Source of the DNA: Unio delphinus
Taxonomy: Eukaryota > Mollusca > Bivalvia > Unionida > Unionidae
DNA: 64,000 nt
NCBI GenBank assembly: GCA_029339505.1
Contig: JAQISU010000180.1
Coordinates: 740,501-804,500 of the forward strand
Direction of reading: 5' to 3'
In this document: positions 47,441 to 59,316 of the stretch, piece by piece
Layout: the number at the start of each line of letters is the position of its first letter
Position numbering within the stretch: position 1 is the stretch's first letter
Position numbers and translations under genes: made by a program
Notes under the pieces: generated by a model
What the model was told of the DNA's origin: nothing
The model's input: only the letters and a program-made list of their open reading frames with translations
Database searches by the model: none

Positions 47441-48735
47441 TGTGTCACTAAGTGGTGCGATGGTTGTGGACCGCACCGGGGGTGTGAGGGTGTGACACCA
47501 AAATTACTGTCTATAAAAATTTCGAATTTTTATGCGGGAAGGATGTCCATGGAGTGACAATTACAGTAACTGAAACTATTAATTACTTTGGAAAAGAGTT
47601 TAAAACCAGTAAATCGACCTGGCTTAATCTTGATGAAAATCTGCTGAAAAGTACTTAAATCAAATCAAATTAATCGCTAACTACTGTGTCACATTTTCGG
47701 TTACCTGAGACAACTTTCAAACGCCTTTTTTAACTACGAATTTTAAACTTTTGTTTCCCAATAGGATGTATACAGATGTGAAGCTGCCGACCAATAATTT
47801 TATTTGAACGTTGAGTGAATCCAAACTTGCAGTGGTAGACTGACATGAATCTTTTGCGAATTACATCACTGACAGGAGACACGGATTTTACTTGTAACGT
47901 TCAGTGAGACTGGCTTGTCAATTTAGGCTGGATACTGGCATCTTCGCTAGCCAATGTTCCGATGTGTTAACCTAATATACACTTTAGCGGATCTTACAGA
48001 TATTTGAGAGCGTTGTCCTAGTGGTGTCTATTGGATTTCCCTAGTTTTCTCCCTTAGAATGTAATGCCAACTAACCAACAACATGTAAAAACGGTGCATT
48101 GTTATTTTGTACATCGGCTGAAAATGGTGGAAGCAATTGACTTTAGAATGATACTTTGTACATTTAATATAAAAAGTATGACTGCATACGAGAGGGCATC
48201 CAGTACATGTTTATTTGAGCGAACAATTGTATTTGTACAAACACGGACTGGTAGTGAAAAATTGCTTATTCATCATTTTATTCCAGTTGTGTGCTTTCCT
48301 TGTTTCATTCATATAGAAACCGTGTTCACATTTCAGCAACTTCATTTTGAATTGATGCTGTTGTTTTCCTTCGCATCGAATACAATTCACAGACCCGAAG
48401 CACCGAAATATCTGAAAGATCTGCCAAATGTGTAGATAAGTTTCAAGAATTACAACCTTGGCTAGCGAAGATGGGGTGCCGGCAAAAGACATGTGTCAAA
48501 TTTCCAAACAAGGTTATATTTCTTGTTGATAAACGAAGCTCACATAATTATTGTTTTTTAAAGTTTTCGTACAATCTATAACATGATGTCATGGTATCAC
48601 CATATGTTTGATCAAAATATTTTCTGATGGAGAGTTATGACACATGACATAAACATGGAATTTCAAAGTATATTTTAACAGAACAACATTTAAATGATGT
48701 AAAGGCTATTCGTTGTAAAGACAACCAGGTCTGAA
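47441..48735. other. No recognised gene
   Basis: Opposed frames at 48064-48435 (plus) and 48211-48492 (minus) overlap. The minus one has several Cys residues (CFGSVNCIRCEGKQQ, LLKCEHGF) but no known motif. I do not call either one. Confidence 0.4.
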
Positions 48736-48822
48736 GTAACTGTCACGGAATGTTGTAGTTTTTATTTAGGAAAGACATGTACTCGGGTTTTGTTTATCGT
48801 GTGCAACGATACCCGAGGGTGA

Positions 48823-48834
<12 letters not shown>

Positions 48835-48917
<83 letters not shown>
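48835..48917. repeat. (AT)n microsatellite inside the solo LTR
   Basis: About 80 bases of pure TA/AT, upstream of the LTR TATA box. Confidence 0.97.
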
Positions 48918-48918
<1 letters not shown>

Positions 48919-48998
48919 GCAGTTGTACTTCGGAATCGTGAGTACAATTCGCTATATGCCGCTCGTGCAAAGTGTTTTTGATACGGAGCACGAATCCG

Positions 48999-49006
48999 TA
49001 TAAATA
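48999..49006 (+). promoter_or_regulatory. LTR TATA box
   Basis: TATAAATA in the sequence cgtataaatactttgc, about 260 bases inside the LTR start. It is the only strong TATA-like element of the LTR's first half outside the microsatellite. Confidence 0.5.
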
Positions 49007-49444
49007 CTTTGCTATATGTAAATGGTCTTTACATTACTACGGGTTTTGTCAACAAGCGGCTGGTTTCAAGGACTGTAGCTATAGGGTTATAGATCCGAGG
49101 GAGGGAGGATTGCACAACTTTAGCTGTAGGGATAAGTACATTTTTGATACTGAGTGATAGCTTTTTGTATCACTATATTTACCTTTGCATGTTTGTTATC
49201 TAGTTTTACACAGCATAATGCGTGCATTTTCTACTCTTGTTCGCGAGGCATTTAAATTGGTAAAGTAAAGCTATATTTTGTTAAAATATAATTGTTTACT
49301 ATTCAGCATTATCAAACAGGGAAGGTGTACTATAGAACCTGTCATTATGATAATAACAGTCTTGATAATTTACCGTGTATAACGTCATTACGTTATGTCT
49401 GTATCAAGGTTAGTACACGGTGTTCGGGTATCTTTTCAGCTATT

Positions 49445-49690
49445 TGTACGAGGGTGTTAAACGTCCGGGGTGCCCGGAGCTGTCAAACGTCGGGAGCTGT
49501 GATTAAATGCACTGGTGTGTCCAGAGCTGTTTAATGTGCCGGAGTGTCTAATGTCTAGCGTCCGGAGTGTCTAATGTCAAGGGTGACAATGGTGACTCAG
49601 CTGTGGAGCTGTCTAAATGACCAGAGTGTCTGGAGGGTCTAATGTTTCGTAGTATTCCGAGCGTCCGGAGTCTGTAGAAACTGTGAAGTT
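49445..49690. repeat. Degenerate GC-richer repeat inside the solo LTR
   Basis: Short related strings recur irregularly: ggagtgtctaatgtc, ccggagtgtctaatg, cagagtgtctggag, ccggagctgtcaaacgtc and gagctgtctaaatg. The period is about 20-25 bases with frequent indels. Composition differs sharply from the AT-rich flanks. Confidence 0.6.
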
Positions 49691-50235
49691 CTATTGTACC
49701 AGCTGTAGAGCTGTATACTAATAGTTGATTATATATATTTATTCGTAAATTGTTAGCCGTTGGCTAATGTGGGTTTGCGGAACCCAGTATATGGTTTGAG
49801 ACTGGAAAGATAAGTTATCTGTCCTGTTATTATTTTTCAAATATAGTTCCGCTACTTGAGCGTATACATTTTTACTATATGAGTAATCCTGCATTGTTTA
49901 CTACGTGAGTAAACTGTATTCATGTTTTTTTTTGGTATAATTTTTTCGCTGGGGTTTTGTATCAGTTTTTGTATCATTGTATCATTGATTCGTATCATTG
50001 TTTTGTACCATTGTATCATTTATTTGTATCATTATATGAGTCGTTTGCATCTTCTAGTCTGTGCGTAATTATGTATAATTAAATCCAATATTTGGATTAC
50101 AATACGCACGCATTTCATTGTTTTGTTTATATACATTTATCGCCACATTAAATCATAATTTTTATATCTGTATCATCAAAGCGTGTTTTGTTGTTAATCC
50201 GAAGTGGTCCGTCCCGGTTATCTTGTTACAGTAAC

Positions 50236-51800
50236 AATGAGTCAATCGAATATTGCTATCCAGTATCAAGGCTGCATGGCGTACAATTTGTTTCAGTATA
50301 ACTTGTTAAACATGCTGAGTTACTGCTTCAGGACCTCTACACAACATAACCACTTCTGGCATTGCCACCCGTAAAATTATCAACCGGAATATCACGTCGT
50401 TGTGTAAGCCAGTGCCCACAAGTTCCGATTGACCAGTGACGTGAAAGTTTTAAAGCAATCGGCATGTTACCTATTAAATACTCCAAGTCTTCAATATGGT
50501 GGTCGTAAACGCCATCTTCATTAAACAGACAGCAAAAAGTAACAAAAAAACCAGTTTTATGGACTAGTTTTGACTGTACTAGACTAAAGAGATTACAATA
50601 AGTCCAAACCTTTAAAATATACAGGGAATATTCTCAACGGTGTTTTGCTAAAAGTAAATGCATTAATAATGCTTTCTTAAATTACATGAACCTTCTTTAC
50701 AACGCAAGCACGCAATGCATGATTAGCATTGGCAATATGCAAACAAAGAAAACTCTAATTACAGACTGACACCGAGATTTATTGAGTTTTGAGTTGTTTA
50801 TAACGGAGTTGCAATCAATATCGGCCCGCAAGGGAAATCATACTGACCGCTTCCGGTATATAATGTCGTGTCGTTAATTGATGCACGTAAACCTGTAAGC
50901 CCTTGTGCTCAAGTATATTATTGCATTACAACAATTTTGAAATATTATAAATCAATTTTTAACCGTCGGTTGGAAGATTGATACAATTGATTTGTCACTT
51001 TAAAGATATACATCATATGCTCACGAAGCTGTATTCTTGCTATAGCAAAACATAATATGATACTTTAACACAATTTAAATAACGTTAGAAGTAAAACGTT
51101 TTTGTCTTCAAGAACAAATCTTAAGTTATTGTTCACATACCTTTGAAACAACTCAGAAGTTAGAAATTTGGAATTAAAATTTTTGCGATTGCTTAGGTTG
51201 GAAAATAAAAACAAATGTCTGATATATAAATGCGTGCGTAAGTTTGAATGCATTAGAGCTATACAACAACAAAAAAAATTTCGCGAAAATGTTGCAATTC
51301 TTAGCCATTAAGGCCCTGGAGTAAGAATCAGATAATTGTGATTTAATTCACTTTAGTAATCGTTTGTATTCAAGCTGGTTTCTGATCGGAGGCTTACACA
51401 CCATTGTCGGGATAATCGGCAAATATTTAATATGACACAAAATAATGAAAACATCATTAATATAGGGTAATGAGTATGAAAATAGAGACACGGTCGTAAA
51501 TGGCCACCCTGTCATGGCAATCAAAGAAACGAAAATAAACGATAACTTTGCTCCAAAACTTAAATAAATGCGACAACGTAACACCAAATCCTACACCGGG
51601 ATAATCGCAATCAGCTTCATTATTCTGTCTAATAGACGATTTATTAAATCGAGTTTACAAGATACCAGGTTTAATGTTGAACCAGTGAAACCCTAAATAT
51701 TAAAACAAGCAACAATTAACAAAATATCAAAACACAGTTTAAGACGTTAAAGGTGGCAGTCCTGCGTCCGACAGCTGTCTTTCACTAGGATGCTGACGGA
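50236..51800. other. AT-rich DNA with no recognised gene
   Basis: Nothing identifiable. Confidence 0.45.
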
Positions 51801-51807
51801 TAGCCAA

Positions 51808-52121
51808 GCCGCTATGAAGGCCTAGTTGTTAAAGCGTCCGCCTAGGATGTGGCAGGTCGTGGATTCTATATGCGGTCGAGTCATACCAAAGATTTACAAA
51901 AATGGTACTAAAAGCTGCCTCGTTAGGCGCTCAGCATTAAGAGGTTAGTGTTAATGACTGGTCTACCTGGTGTCATTATAATATGACTGGTTGGGACATC
52001 ATACTATATGTATGCGGCATGATGCCCCAGACATCACTATAAACTGCCACACTGCATACATCTTAGCGATATGACTGAAAAATTGTTAACGCTACGTTAA
52101 ACACACACACACACACACACA
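51808..52121 (+). mobile_element. SINE family A, copy 5
   Basis: Head aaggcctagttgttaaagcg and ggcaggtcgtggattc (decayed A and B boxes). Body aaaatggtactaaaagctgc, gcgctcagcattaagaggtt and tgactggttgggacatcat. It ends in atatgactgaaaaattgtta then acgctacgttaaacacacac with a (CA)n tail of about 11 units. Confidence 0.85.
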
Positions 52122-53428
52122 CTGACGGATAACCACTAATGACTGACACGTGAGTCTGGCTTAAAGGAGACCAGAAACCAATGGAATCATAGCGTGATCG
52201 TGCTGATGAAATGATTAAATGTATTTTCAAGATCACAATCTAAATCAAGTCACCATAGTCCTATGTGAAATTGAGATCTGATTTTAATCAAATGGAAGCT
52301 TTGCTAAAAAAATAAAGATTCTTAACCCCTGACACAGTCGTGTTTCGAGAAAACAAAATTTTCAGTAATCTTAAAAATAAAAAATTACTTTAAGGAACCA
52401 CGTGCCACAGAGTGTGTATGTAAGCACCAGAAATTGAATGGCAAATAAACGATGCCCAATTTTGTTGTAACTTTGATGCCAATTACGTCATTTCCACAGA
52501 TCAAATCAGCAGTCAATCGTTACCACACACGTATGTGCAACTGTTTTCCCACATTTGATATCCCACCTTATTTACTTTCGTTTAAGTCTTAAGACATGCA
52601 ACATTGTTTACTGAATAAATATTTATTCTGAATTAGTTATTTGGGGGCACATATACCACGTCGTATATTTTGTTTTATTCCTTCTTTTAATTTAATCATT
52701 TAAATGAAACTTTACATGTATGGTAGAGAAATGTCGGGTGTTAATTGGCCGAGCTTCTTTGGCAGAAATGGAGATTGTGTTTGCAGAGAAAATTACGCAG
52801 CATTCATTGTATGGGTTTCAAACTAGATGGTGACAATTTTGTTTTCTACAATACTTTTGTAGTGGTTAATAAATCTGAAATTTACGCGAATAATGTTTAA
52901 TCTTAATCTATTTACTGAAGACAAAAACTGTCGTGTGATATTAATTATTTCATCACTACAATATTCACAAGTGATAAAATAGAATGTCATCTGTGGATTG
53001 CACACTTGATATCTATTTATGTATGATTTTATTTTTCTTCTGAGAAATGAAAATTGACAGACATATTGAAATAATCGGGAGTTCTCGGCGAAAAATCAGG
53101 AGATATTACGATGTAGGGAGGTAGGTGTGGAAATGCCCCAAAAATGGGGAGGCTTTTTTGCTTTCTTCTCACAGTACATAATCTATTTTAACGAGACATG
53201 TATATACTGTCAGATTTGTCAATACGCTAACTGTAGTATCCATGTGAAATGCACTAATTGAATCATAAGTGCTTCTTAATGTTTAAATTAATTACTTATG
53301 ATTTCCGCTTTTGCAGATTTATTTGTGGGGTCCTTTTGTGTGTGAAAAATTAATGCTTATACTAAGTCCCGATGAAAACCATTCTCAATGCCCTTCACAA
53401 CTGCCCGGTAATAGATATTTTTTCACAC
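52122..53428. other. AT-rich DNA with no recognised gene
   Basis: Nothing identifiable. Confidence 0.45.
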
Positions 53429-53429
53429 A

Positions 53430-53433
<4 letters not shown>

Positions 53434-53523
<90 letters not shown>
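53434..53523. repeat. (GA)n microsatellite
   Basis: About 45 pure GA units. Glu-Arg repeat frames are artefacts. Confidence 0.97.
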
Positions 53524-53526
<3 letters not shown>

Positions 53527-54550
53527 TGGGTAGGTAATGAATGTTATTGCATAAAATACGATTGCATCTGATCCTTCTTAATGAATATATAACAATGTGG
53601 CAAAAAATGCATCAGTATTTATTTTAAAATTCCAATATATGACATCCGAGCACTTTCTTACTGCTGTACTTTCTGCTGTCGTGTCTTAAACACATCGTTA
53701 AAACATACTTCAACGGATATAGTTATGAGCATATCTCGGAAGCAGATTCAACTTTTGAATGTGCAACCCAAATCTGGTCTCCTCCTATCTGTTTCGCTTG
53801 CCATGTTTTGTTTGTATTCGAGAAATGGCTAGCATTGCGTCACGGGACCACGTGATCTGAAAACTCATCAAAACTCGGAAAAACTCGGTAATTTACGGAA
53901 TCGTGGTATCTTCCGCGCAATATAATCACTACCCGCCTATGATACCTTATTTCTAAGCATTACAGTTTAATTAAAATTTGTAGAGAATTACATACATAAA
54001 AGGAAATTTTTCATTTCTAGTCTCCTTTTAATACTTTAAAACAGTGTTGCCACGCAGGCTGGACGGTAATGTAATGAAGAGTTTATTAATAGGTGTTACA
54101 TATAGTATGTAGAAGCTTCAACCCTTGTTATACTGTCCAGGCTTCATAATACATCTACCTGGCGCGGTTTAAGAAATAACATTATTAGTTCTCTGCATGG
54201 GAGCTTTGCAGAAGTTGTTTCTTCGTCAATGTCTGTTTACCATGGAGTTAAAAACATAACTTCAGAATGGTGTAGTCACTTTCTATTTCTTTCCTTTATC
54301 ATTGGTAGTGATCATGTAGATTAGTATATATCTATAGGTGGGTGAGTATGTGCCAAAAATATAATTGGTTAACCAACAATTGAATGGATCGATTCTTCCA
54401 TTAGGAAATAAAAGGCCAAAAACATTCATTTCGTTTCAGTCGCAAGTGGAGTTGATATGACAACATTTCAATGGAAACCAATTTAATTTCCCAGACTAGA
54501 ATAATAGATAGAAAATATTATGTGCACCTGTTTTTGTTTTCCACCCATGG
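53524..54550. other. No recognised gene
   Basis: Nothing identifiable up to the short 31-bp repeat. Confidence 0.45.
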
Positions 54551-54557
54551 TTTCCTA

Positions 54558-54664
54558 TTAGGGTCATTATTGCAAAGTAGTGTATTAAATGGGGCCATTA
54601 TTTCAAAGTAGTGTATTAAATGGGGCCATTATTTCAAAGTAGTGCATTCGAAGGGGTCATTATT
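54558..54664. repeat. 31-bp tandem repeat, about 3.4 copies
   Basis: Unit ggggccattatttcaaagta then gtgtattaaat, two near-identical copies plus diverged edge copies (gggtcattattgcaaag and ggggtcattattacaaag). Confidence 0.9.
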
Positions 54665-54717
54665 ACAAAGAAGAGCAAAAAAAATGTTTCAACTATAATG
54701 TCTGGATTCTGTGTCGG

Positions 54718-54940
54718 TGTAAGACACAATATAGGCTATACATGGCGGCCAGTATTAATGGTGGAGGAAGGACCCCGAAAAACCCCGAAAAGAACCACCG
54801 ACCCACGAGAAGCTACTGGCAAGTTTTCTCACATAACTACATTAGCCGAATCATCGACTTGAACCCACGCAGACAGAGGTGCGATGGCAGTGATCAGTAA
54901 CGGACAGCGCTTTAGACTACTCGGCCACTCGGGGCCCTTT
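54718..54940 (-). mobile_element. SINE family B, copy 2 (reversed), best-preserved
   Basis: On the minus strand it starts CCCCGAGTGGCCGAGTAGTC then TAAAGCGC (A box) and has GGGTTCAAGTCG (B box) at the expected spacing, so the head is clearly tRNA-derived (Leu/Ser-like A box). The body follows with CTTGCCAGTAGCTTCTCGTG, GGTCGGTGGTTCTTTTCGG and CCTTCCTCCACCATTAA. I recall similar CTTCCTCCACC-containing bodies in molluscan SINEs. Confidence 0.85.
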
Positions 54941-55530
54941 GAAAGCTGCACGGGAACTGCATGTAATTCATTAAAATGTATCCATTACCTATTATTTTAG
55001 AGAAAGACAAATCGCAAAAAGCGATAGATGGATGGACAGAAAAAATATTCTCGTAATCATTTATCCTCCTGTTATAAAATCCATAATGGATGTTTCAAAA
55101 GAAAAATGCTTGGTAAGTTTATTAATAACGCCATATTTTCTTTGGTCTGTTTTACCGCTGGAGCTAGATCAATACAAGCCGCAGTAATTTTCTATCCAGT
55201 GGATCTTTGTAGTTGTAATGATTATTTAATTCTTGATAAAGAAAATTGCCTAGATCATTACACAATGAAGCAGCTAATCTTTAGAAATATCTGGTGTGCT
55301 GGAAGACAGAAAGCCTTTACATTATTTAGATAACTGAAATGAATTGTGAGCCGGACAGTATTTTAAAAAGGTTCAAATACTAAATAAATCATCATTTTTC
55401 AGTTTTGTAGGAAGAACGAAATTAATTCAGAAATAGCGTTTAGGACTTAATCTATCAGATCAAACCAGAGTTATTTTCTTAGCTCTTTTAATTCCTAATA
55501 GGTATAAGAACCTTAAATATAAAAAGTGCA
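54941..55530. other. No confidently recognised gene
   Basis: A 101-codon plus-strand frame at 55028-55333 contains several Cys residues but no known motif. It starts just after a SINE and ends before a tandem array. I leave it uncalled. Confidence 0.35.
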
Positions 55531-55533
55531 AAA

Positions 55534-55895
55534 ATCTAGTTTACCATTCATATACTAGTATTAAAAATCTAGTTTACCATTCATATACTAGTATTAGCGT
55601 AAATCTAGTTTACCATTCATATACTAGTATTAAAAATCTAGTTTACCATTCATATACTAGTATTAGCGTAAATCTAGTTTACCATTCATATACTAGTATT
55701 AAAAATCTAGTTTACCATTCATATACTAGTATTAGCGTAAATCTAGTTTACCATTCATATACTAGTATTAGCGTAAATCTAGTTTACCATTCATATACTA
55801 GTATTAGCGTAAATCTAGTTTACCATTCATATACTAGTATTAGCGTAATCCATATAAATCTAGTTTACCATTCATATACTAGTATTAGCGTAATC
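55534..55895. repeat. 34/36-bp tandem array, 10 copies
   Basis: Unit aatctagtttaccattcata then tactagtatta, followed by either aaa or gcgta, so units alternate in length by about one or two bases. The two spacers alternate in copies 2-6, giving a roughly 69-bp dimeric register, before the gcgta form takes over. Each unit carries the perfect palindrome atactagtat. The last two copies are separated by an extra atccat. Confidence 0.95.
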
Positions 55896-55899
55896 CATT

Positions 55900-56440
55900 C
55901 TCATAGATGAATACAACATATTTTCTAAAGCAATCTTTTCTGAAAATAACTATAATTACTAGACCATTTAAATTATGATCACAATTTAAAAAGTATTACA
56001 CAATATAATTTGTAACACAACATAAATAAATAATTTCACAAAATCACGTTATACTGAAATCGACAGGTTGCAAAGAAAGCTGCTATTTGTCAGGAGCGTA
56101 ACATGGAACCGTTAGTGTTGGCATCAAAATAAACTATGTATTTGCTTACAAATTTGCATTGCATTAAAACGCGATTGAAGGTACTTGTGTTACAAAGAAA
56201 AATACCAGAGAATATAAATGTTGGTGTTTCATTTTCAAACTAAAATACAATATTCAACATTTTAGCAGAGGTGCTAATTTACATATTACATTTAATGGTA
56301 ATGACACAGAGAAAAGACTAACCTATTTGTTTAGCACGATGGTATTACATTACGGTATGCTGACGAAATCAACTGCGTATTTCATGTTGGTAAGATATAA
56401 ATTTATTGTTGTTTGATGTTTTGCTTTACCCGCCATTTCT
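55900..56440. other. AT-rich DNA with no recognised gene
   Basis: Nothing identifiable. Confidence 0.45.
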
Positions 56441-56443
56441 TAG

Positions 56444-56640
56444 AGAAAGATAGTCTATACATGGTAGAAGTACAACAGGTGGAGGAAGAATCTGAGAAAA
56501 TACGGTAAGAACCACAGACCCACAAAAAGCTACTGGCAAGCTTCCCCACATGCCTAGACAATTAGTTACACAGGAAAGTAAGATGGCAGTTATCTTTATA
56601 TCGAGAGTTTTAGACCACACGGCGACCTGGGAAATAGCAA
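56444..56640 (-). mobile_element. SINE family B, copy 3 (reversed)
   Basis: Shares gtctatacatgg, caggtggaggaagaa, aagaaccacagacccac and aaaagctactggcaagcttc with the 54.7-kb copy. The head end gagttttagaccacacggcg is the tRNA-like part, more diverged. Confidence 0.8.
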
Positions 56641-56918
56641 CAAATTTGTATTCAGCTAAGTGAAAGGAAGGTATTAAAATCTCGTTCAATAAATAAACTG
56701 TCTAACGTTTCTACAAAATGCATACATTGTATGGAGAACAAAGCGATATTAAACAGCAATACTGACTCAGTGTGCAAATCTGCAATAATTAATGTTTGCA
56801 ACGATTTAAGCAATGTTGAAATTTTTGACAATAAAAGCGCTATCGGTGGACAAATGGCATGGTGGTTTGCTAACAATTTCATGCAGACAATATTATCTGC
56901 ATGATTCTTTTCGTTCTA

Positions 56919-57210
56919 CTGCTCCGGTGGCCTAGTGGCTAGAACATCCGCCACGAATGCAGGAGGTCATGGTTCCTCGGCCAAGTCATACCACTGACTT
57001 ACAAAAATAGTACTAACAGCTGCCTCGCTTGGCACTCGACATTAGGAAGTTAGTTTTAGGACTGGACGGCCTGGTGTCAGGATAATTTGACTGGTTTGGA
57101 CATCACGCTACATGGCTGCGGTATGATGCCCCAGTGAATGACTATAAACTGTCACACTGCAGACGTTGATATGACTGAAAATGTTTTAAAACTACGTTAA
57201 AAATCCAAAT

Positions 57211-57280
<70 letters not shown>
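56919..57280 (+). mobile_element. SINE family A, copy 6, with long (CA)n tail
   Basis: Head ctccggtggcctagtggcta then aggaggtcatggttcctcgg (A box good, B box decayed). Body atagtactaacagctgcctc, ggcctggtgtcaggataatt and gcggtatgatgcccc. The tail tacgttaaaaatccaaatca runs into about 70 bases of (CA)n (57211-57278). Confidence 0.9.
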
Positions 57281-59310
57281 TTCGATGTAAATGAAAAGTA
57301 CGTATCTCCATATTAGACGACAAACAACGAAAATTATTTAAGACACATTAACATAAACCCTGAAAGTCAAGATGATGAAACATATATATGTAAGTTGCGT
57401 GAAAAATATAAAAGTGGTAGCAATAAGAACACGTGCAATGAAGTGAAGAGGTAATTAACCAAACTGACTGCCTACACGTTACATAAGTAAACAGGGCCGT
57501 AGATAACGATCACAGGCACATGGTAGGAAACACTCAGATCTCTCTTTTATCTTGTTCAAACTTTTTCGTTTTTAAAATTAAAAGTGTTGTTCGATATATC
57601 CCCGGTTGTCCCACCTCTTGTCGGCCCTGAATGAATGAATAGTTGGATTTAAAGTGAAACCGGCCACTAGGGTCATATGTTCACTATTTTGCACTGCCAT
57701 TTATTTACATGGCAGTGACTTAATTTATCCAGGAAGAGGGAATGGTGCCACATCTTCCTGGCGTGTATGCGCACAGAGTGCGCTATTTAATTTGGTCATC
57801 ATATCATACCCCTAAAAAGGGGCTAATGATACGAGTGTTAGACCTGGGTGAGTGGGAATAGACCCATCACGCACTCAACCTATCAACCAGTCGAAAGTAC
57901 GTACACTTATTCCAAATTCAATCCAGTTTTTCTAGTGGATTTCTCTATGCCAAAATTGTGTAAGCCACCGATGCAATTCATCAAATGGTAGAGTTGAAGA
58001 ATTAAATTACGTTCCTATCTATGTCAATCATCTAGTACAAAAGTGTACATATTTTATGTCCCTAACAATTTCTTTTGCTGATATGACTAAACGTCATTTG
58101 AAAGGTAGCCACTGTCAGAGAGGATTAGATTGTTAATTTTGAGCGGTGGGTCCGAAAATGATCAAGTTAGGCTTTTTGGATAGAGCTTGTCAAGGAGGGT
58201 TTCCGTAACCAAGTGGAAGACCCTATTAAAACAATGAAAGTCAATAGCCCTAAAAAGGACTTTTGTTTCTTCCGGAGAATCCCATGATCACTTGTTAGTG
58301 ACTGATTATCCCTCTGCTCCTGTGGTTGGTCCCTGTATACTTCTTGAGTGTCTTGTTTGACCCTGTACTCACTCGATGATTCCCTGTATACATCTTGGGT
58401 GTCTTGTTTTGGATTCTCACTCTAAACATCCATGCTCCCTCGTCAATTTGCTTCCGTATTTTCCCCTATCAATTTGGAATTTTTTGTGTTGTTTTGTGTA
58501 GAATATATAACCCCATATGACAACTATTTGCATTGTTAGTTAATGCATGATGTTATTAAGTTACTCAAGGCCTGATAGTTTTGGGGTTAACTATCTTTAT
58601 AGTGTATGAATTTTAGGTCATTTTTTAAAGTAGCATATTTTTGGTTGCAACCTTGTGTGGCTGGGCCTGATAGTCTTGGGTTTGAGACTACCTTATAAGA
58701 TCTAATTTGGTGTCATAACCTATGCATATATGATGAGGTTTTTAGTTGCAACATTGTGTCGCTGGACCTGATAGTCTTGGTTTTGAGACTACCTCATATA
58801 CTCTAGTTGGGACCATAGTCAGGGGCGCGTGTTAGTGGTTATACTTTAACCACAGCGGTATCGCGTTTTTTTAGGGGCCTATAATACCTTCGTAATATTA
58901 AACTCAGTTATGAGATGTTGTCAATGGGGTTATATAGAAGGAAGAATTTAGAAGCATAAGAGAAGAAAAGAGGTAAGACGTTTGCCTTATTGATTGTATA
59001 ACCGGTAGTTAATATAACTATTGATGTTTATACCTTTATGTATTTCTTTATTTTAGGTTTACTTTTATTGTTCCGTGTTATTTTATCATTCCATTAGGTT
59101 TGGTTGCTGTGGAGCCGCCATGGGAATGCTATACCCATCGTAGTGTAGGTGGGCTCCCTTACAGGTAACGAACCCCTTTTGGCTCTGTACGCTTCCCTCC
59201 ATTAGAACAATATTATTTTATATGCATATTTAGGTACCAGTAAAACGTTCATTCCATTTATGGATGATATGGTGTTATACTTATATTCTATCCATTAGCC
59301 CTGTAGTTCT
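57281..59310 (-). other. Possible LINE 3' UTR and unassigned sequence
   Basis: This lies downstream (minus strand) of the I/Nimb-type LINE. No frame here is recognisable. Two direct repeats of about 55 bp stand at 58642-58697 and 58743-58798 (gttgcaac.ttgtgt.gctgg then cctgatagtcttgg..). A second pair with ccctgtatac.tcttg.gtgtc is at about 58335 and 58382. How far the LINE's 3' UTR reaches cannot be decided from one copy; a boundary near 59.1 kb or near 57.6 kb are both possible. Confidence 0.35.
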
Positions 59311-59316
59311 AAGAAA

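Larger units (their letters stand above)
48736..50235 (+). mobile_element. Solo LTR (1490 bp) with 5-bp target-site duplication
   Basis: The element spans 48741-50230, starting TGTCACGG and ending TTGTTACA, so its ends are the imperfect inverted repeat TGTCAC/GTTACA. It is flanked by gtaac on both sides (48736-48740 and 50231-50235). A TATA box lies at 48999-49006 (TATAAATA). TGTCAC starts and 5-bp duplications are common in Ty3/Gypsy LTRs; BEL/Pao is also possible. No primer-binding site, gag, pol or second LTR follows, so it is a solo LTR left by recombination between the LTRs. It contains an 80-base (AT)n tract and a GC-richer degenerate repeat region. Orientation is inferred from the TATA box. 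Confidence 0.7.

Noticed and set aside
47179..47557. Tyr/Cys/Ile/Val-rich ORFs on both strands
   Set aside because: Translation of degenerate TGTATATC-type simple repeats after the LINE tail.
48064..48492. Opposed ORFs of 123 and 93 codons, the latter with several Cys
   Set aside because: No recognised domain and overlap on both strands; the Cys spacing does not match a zinc finger I know.
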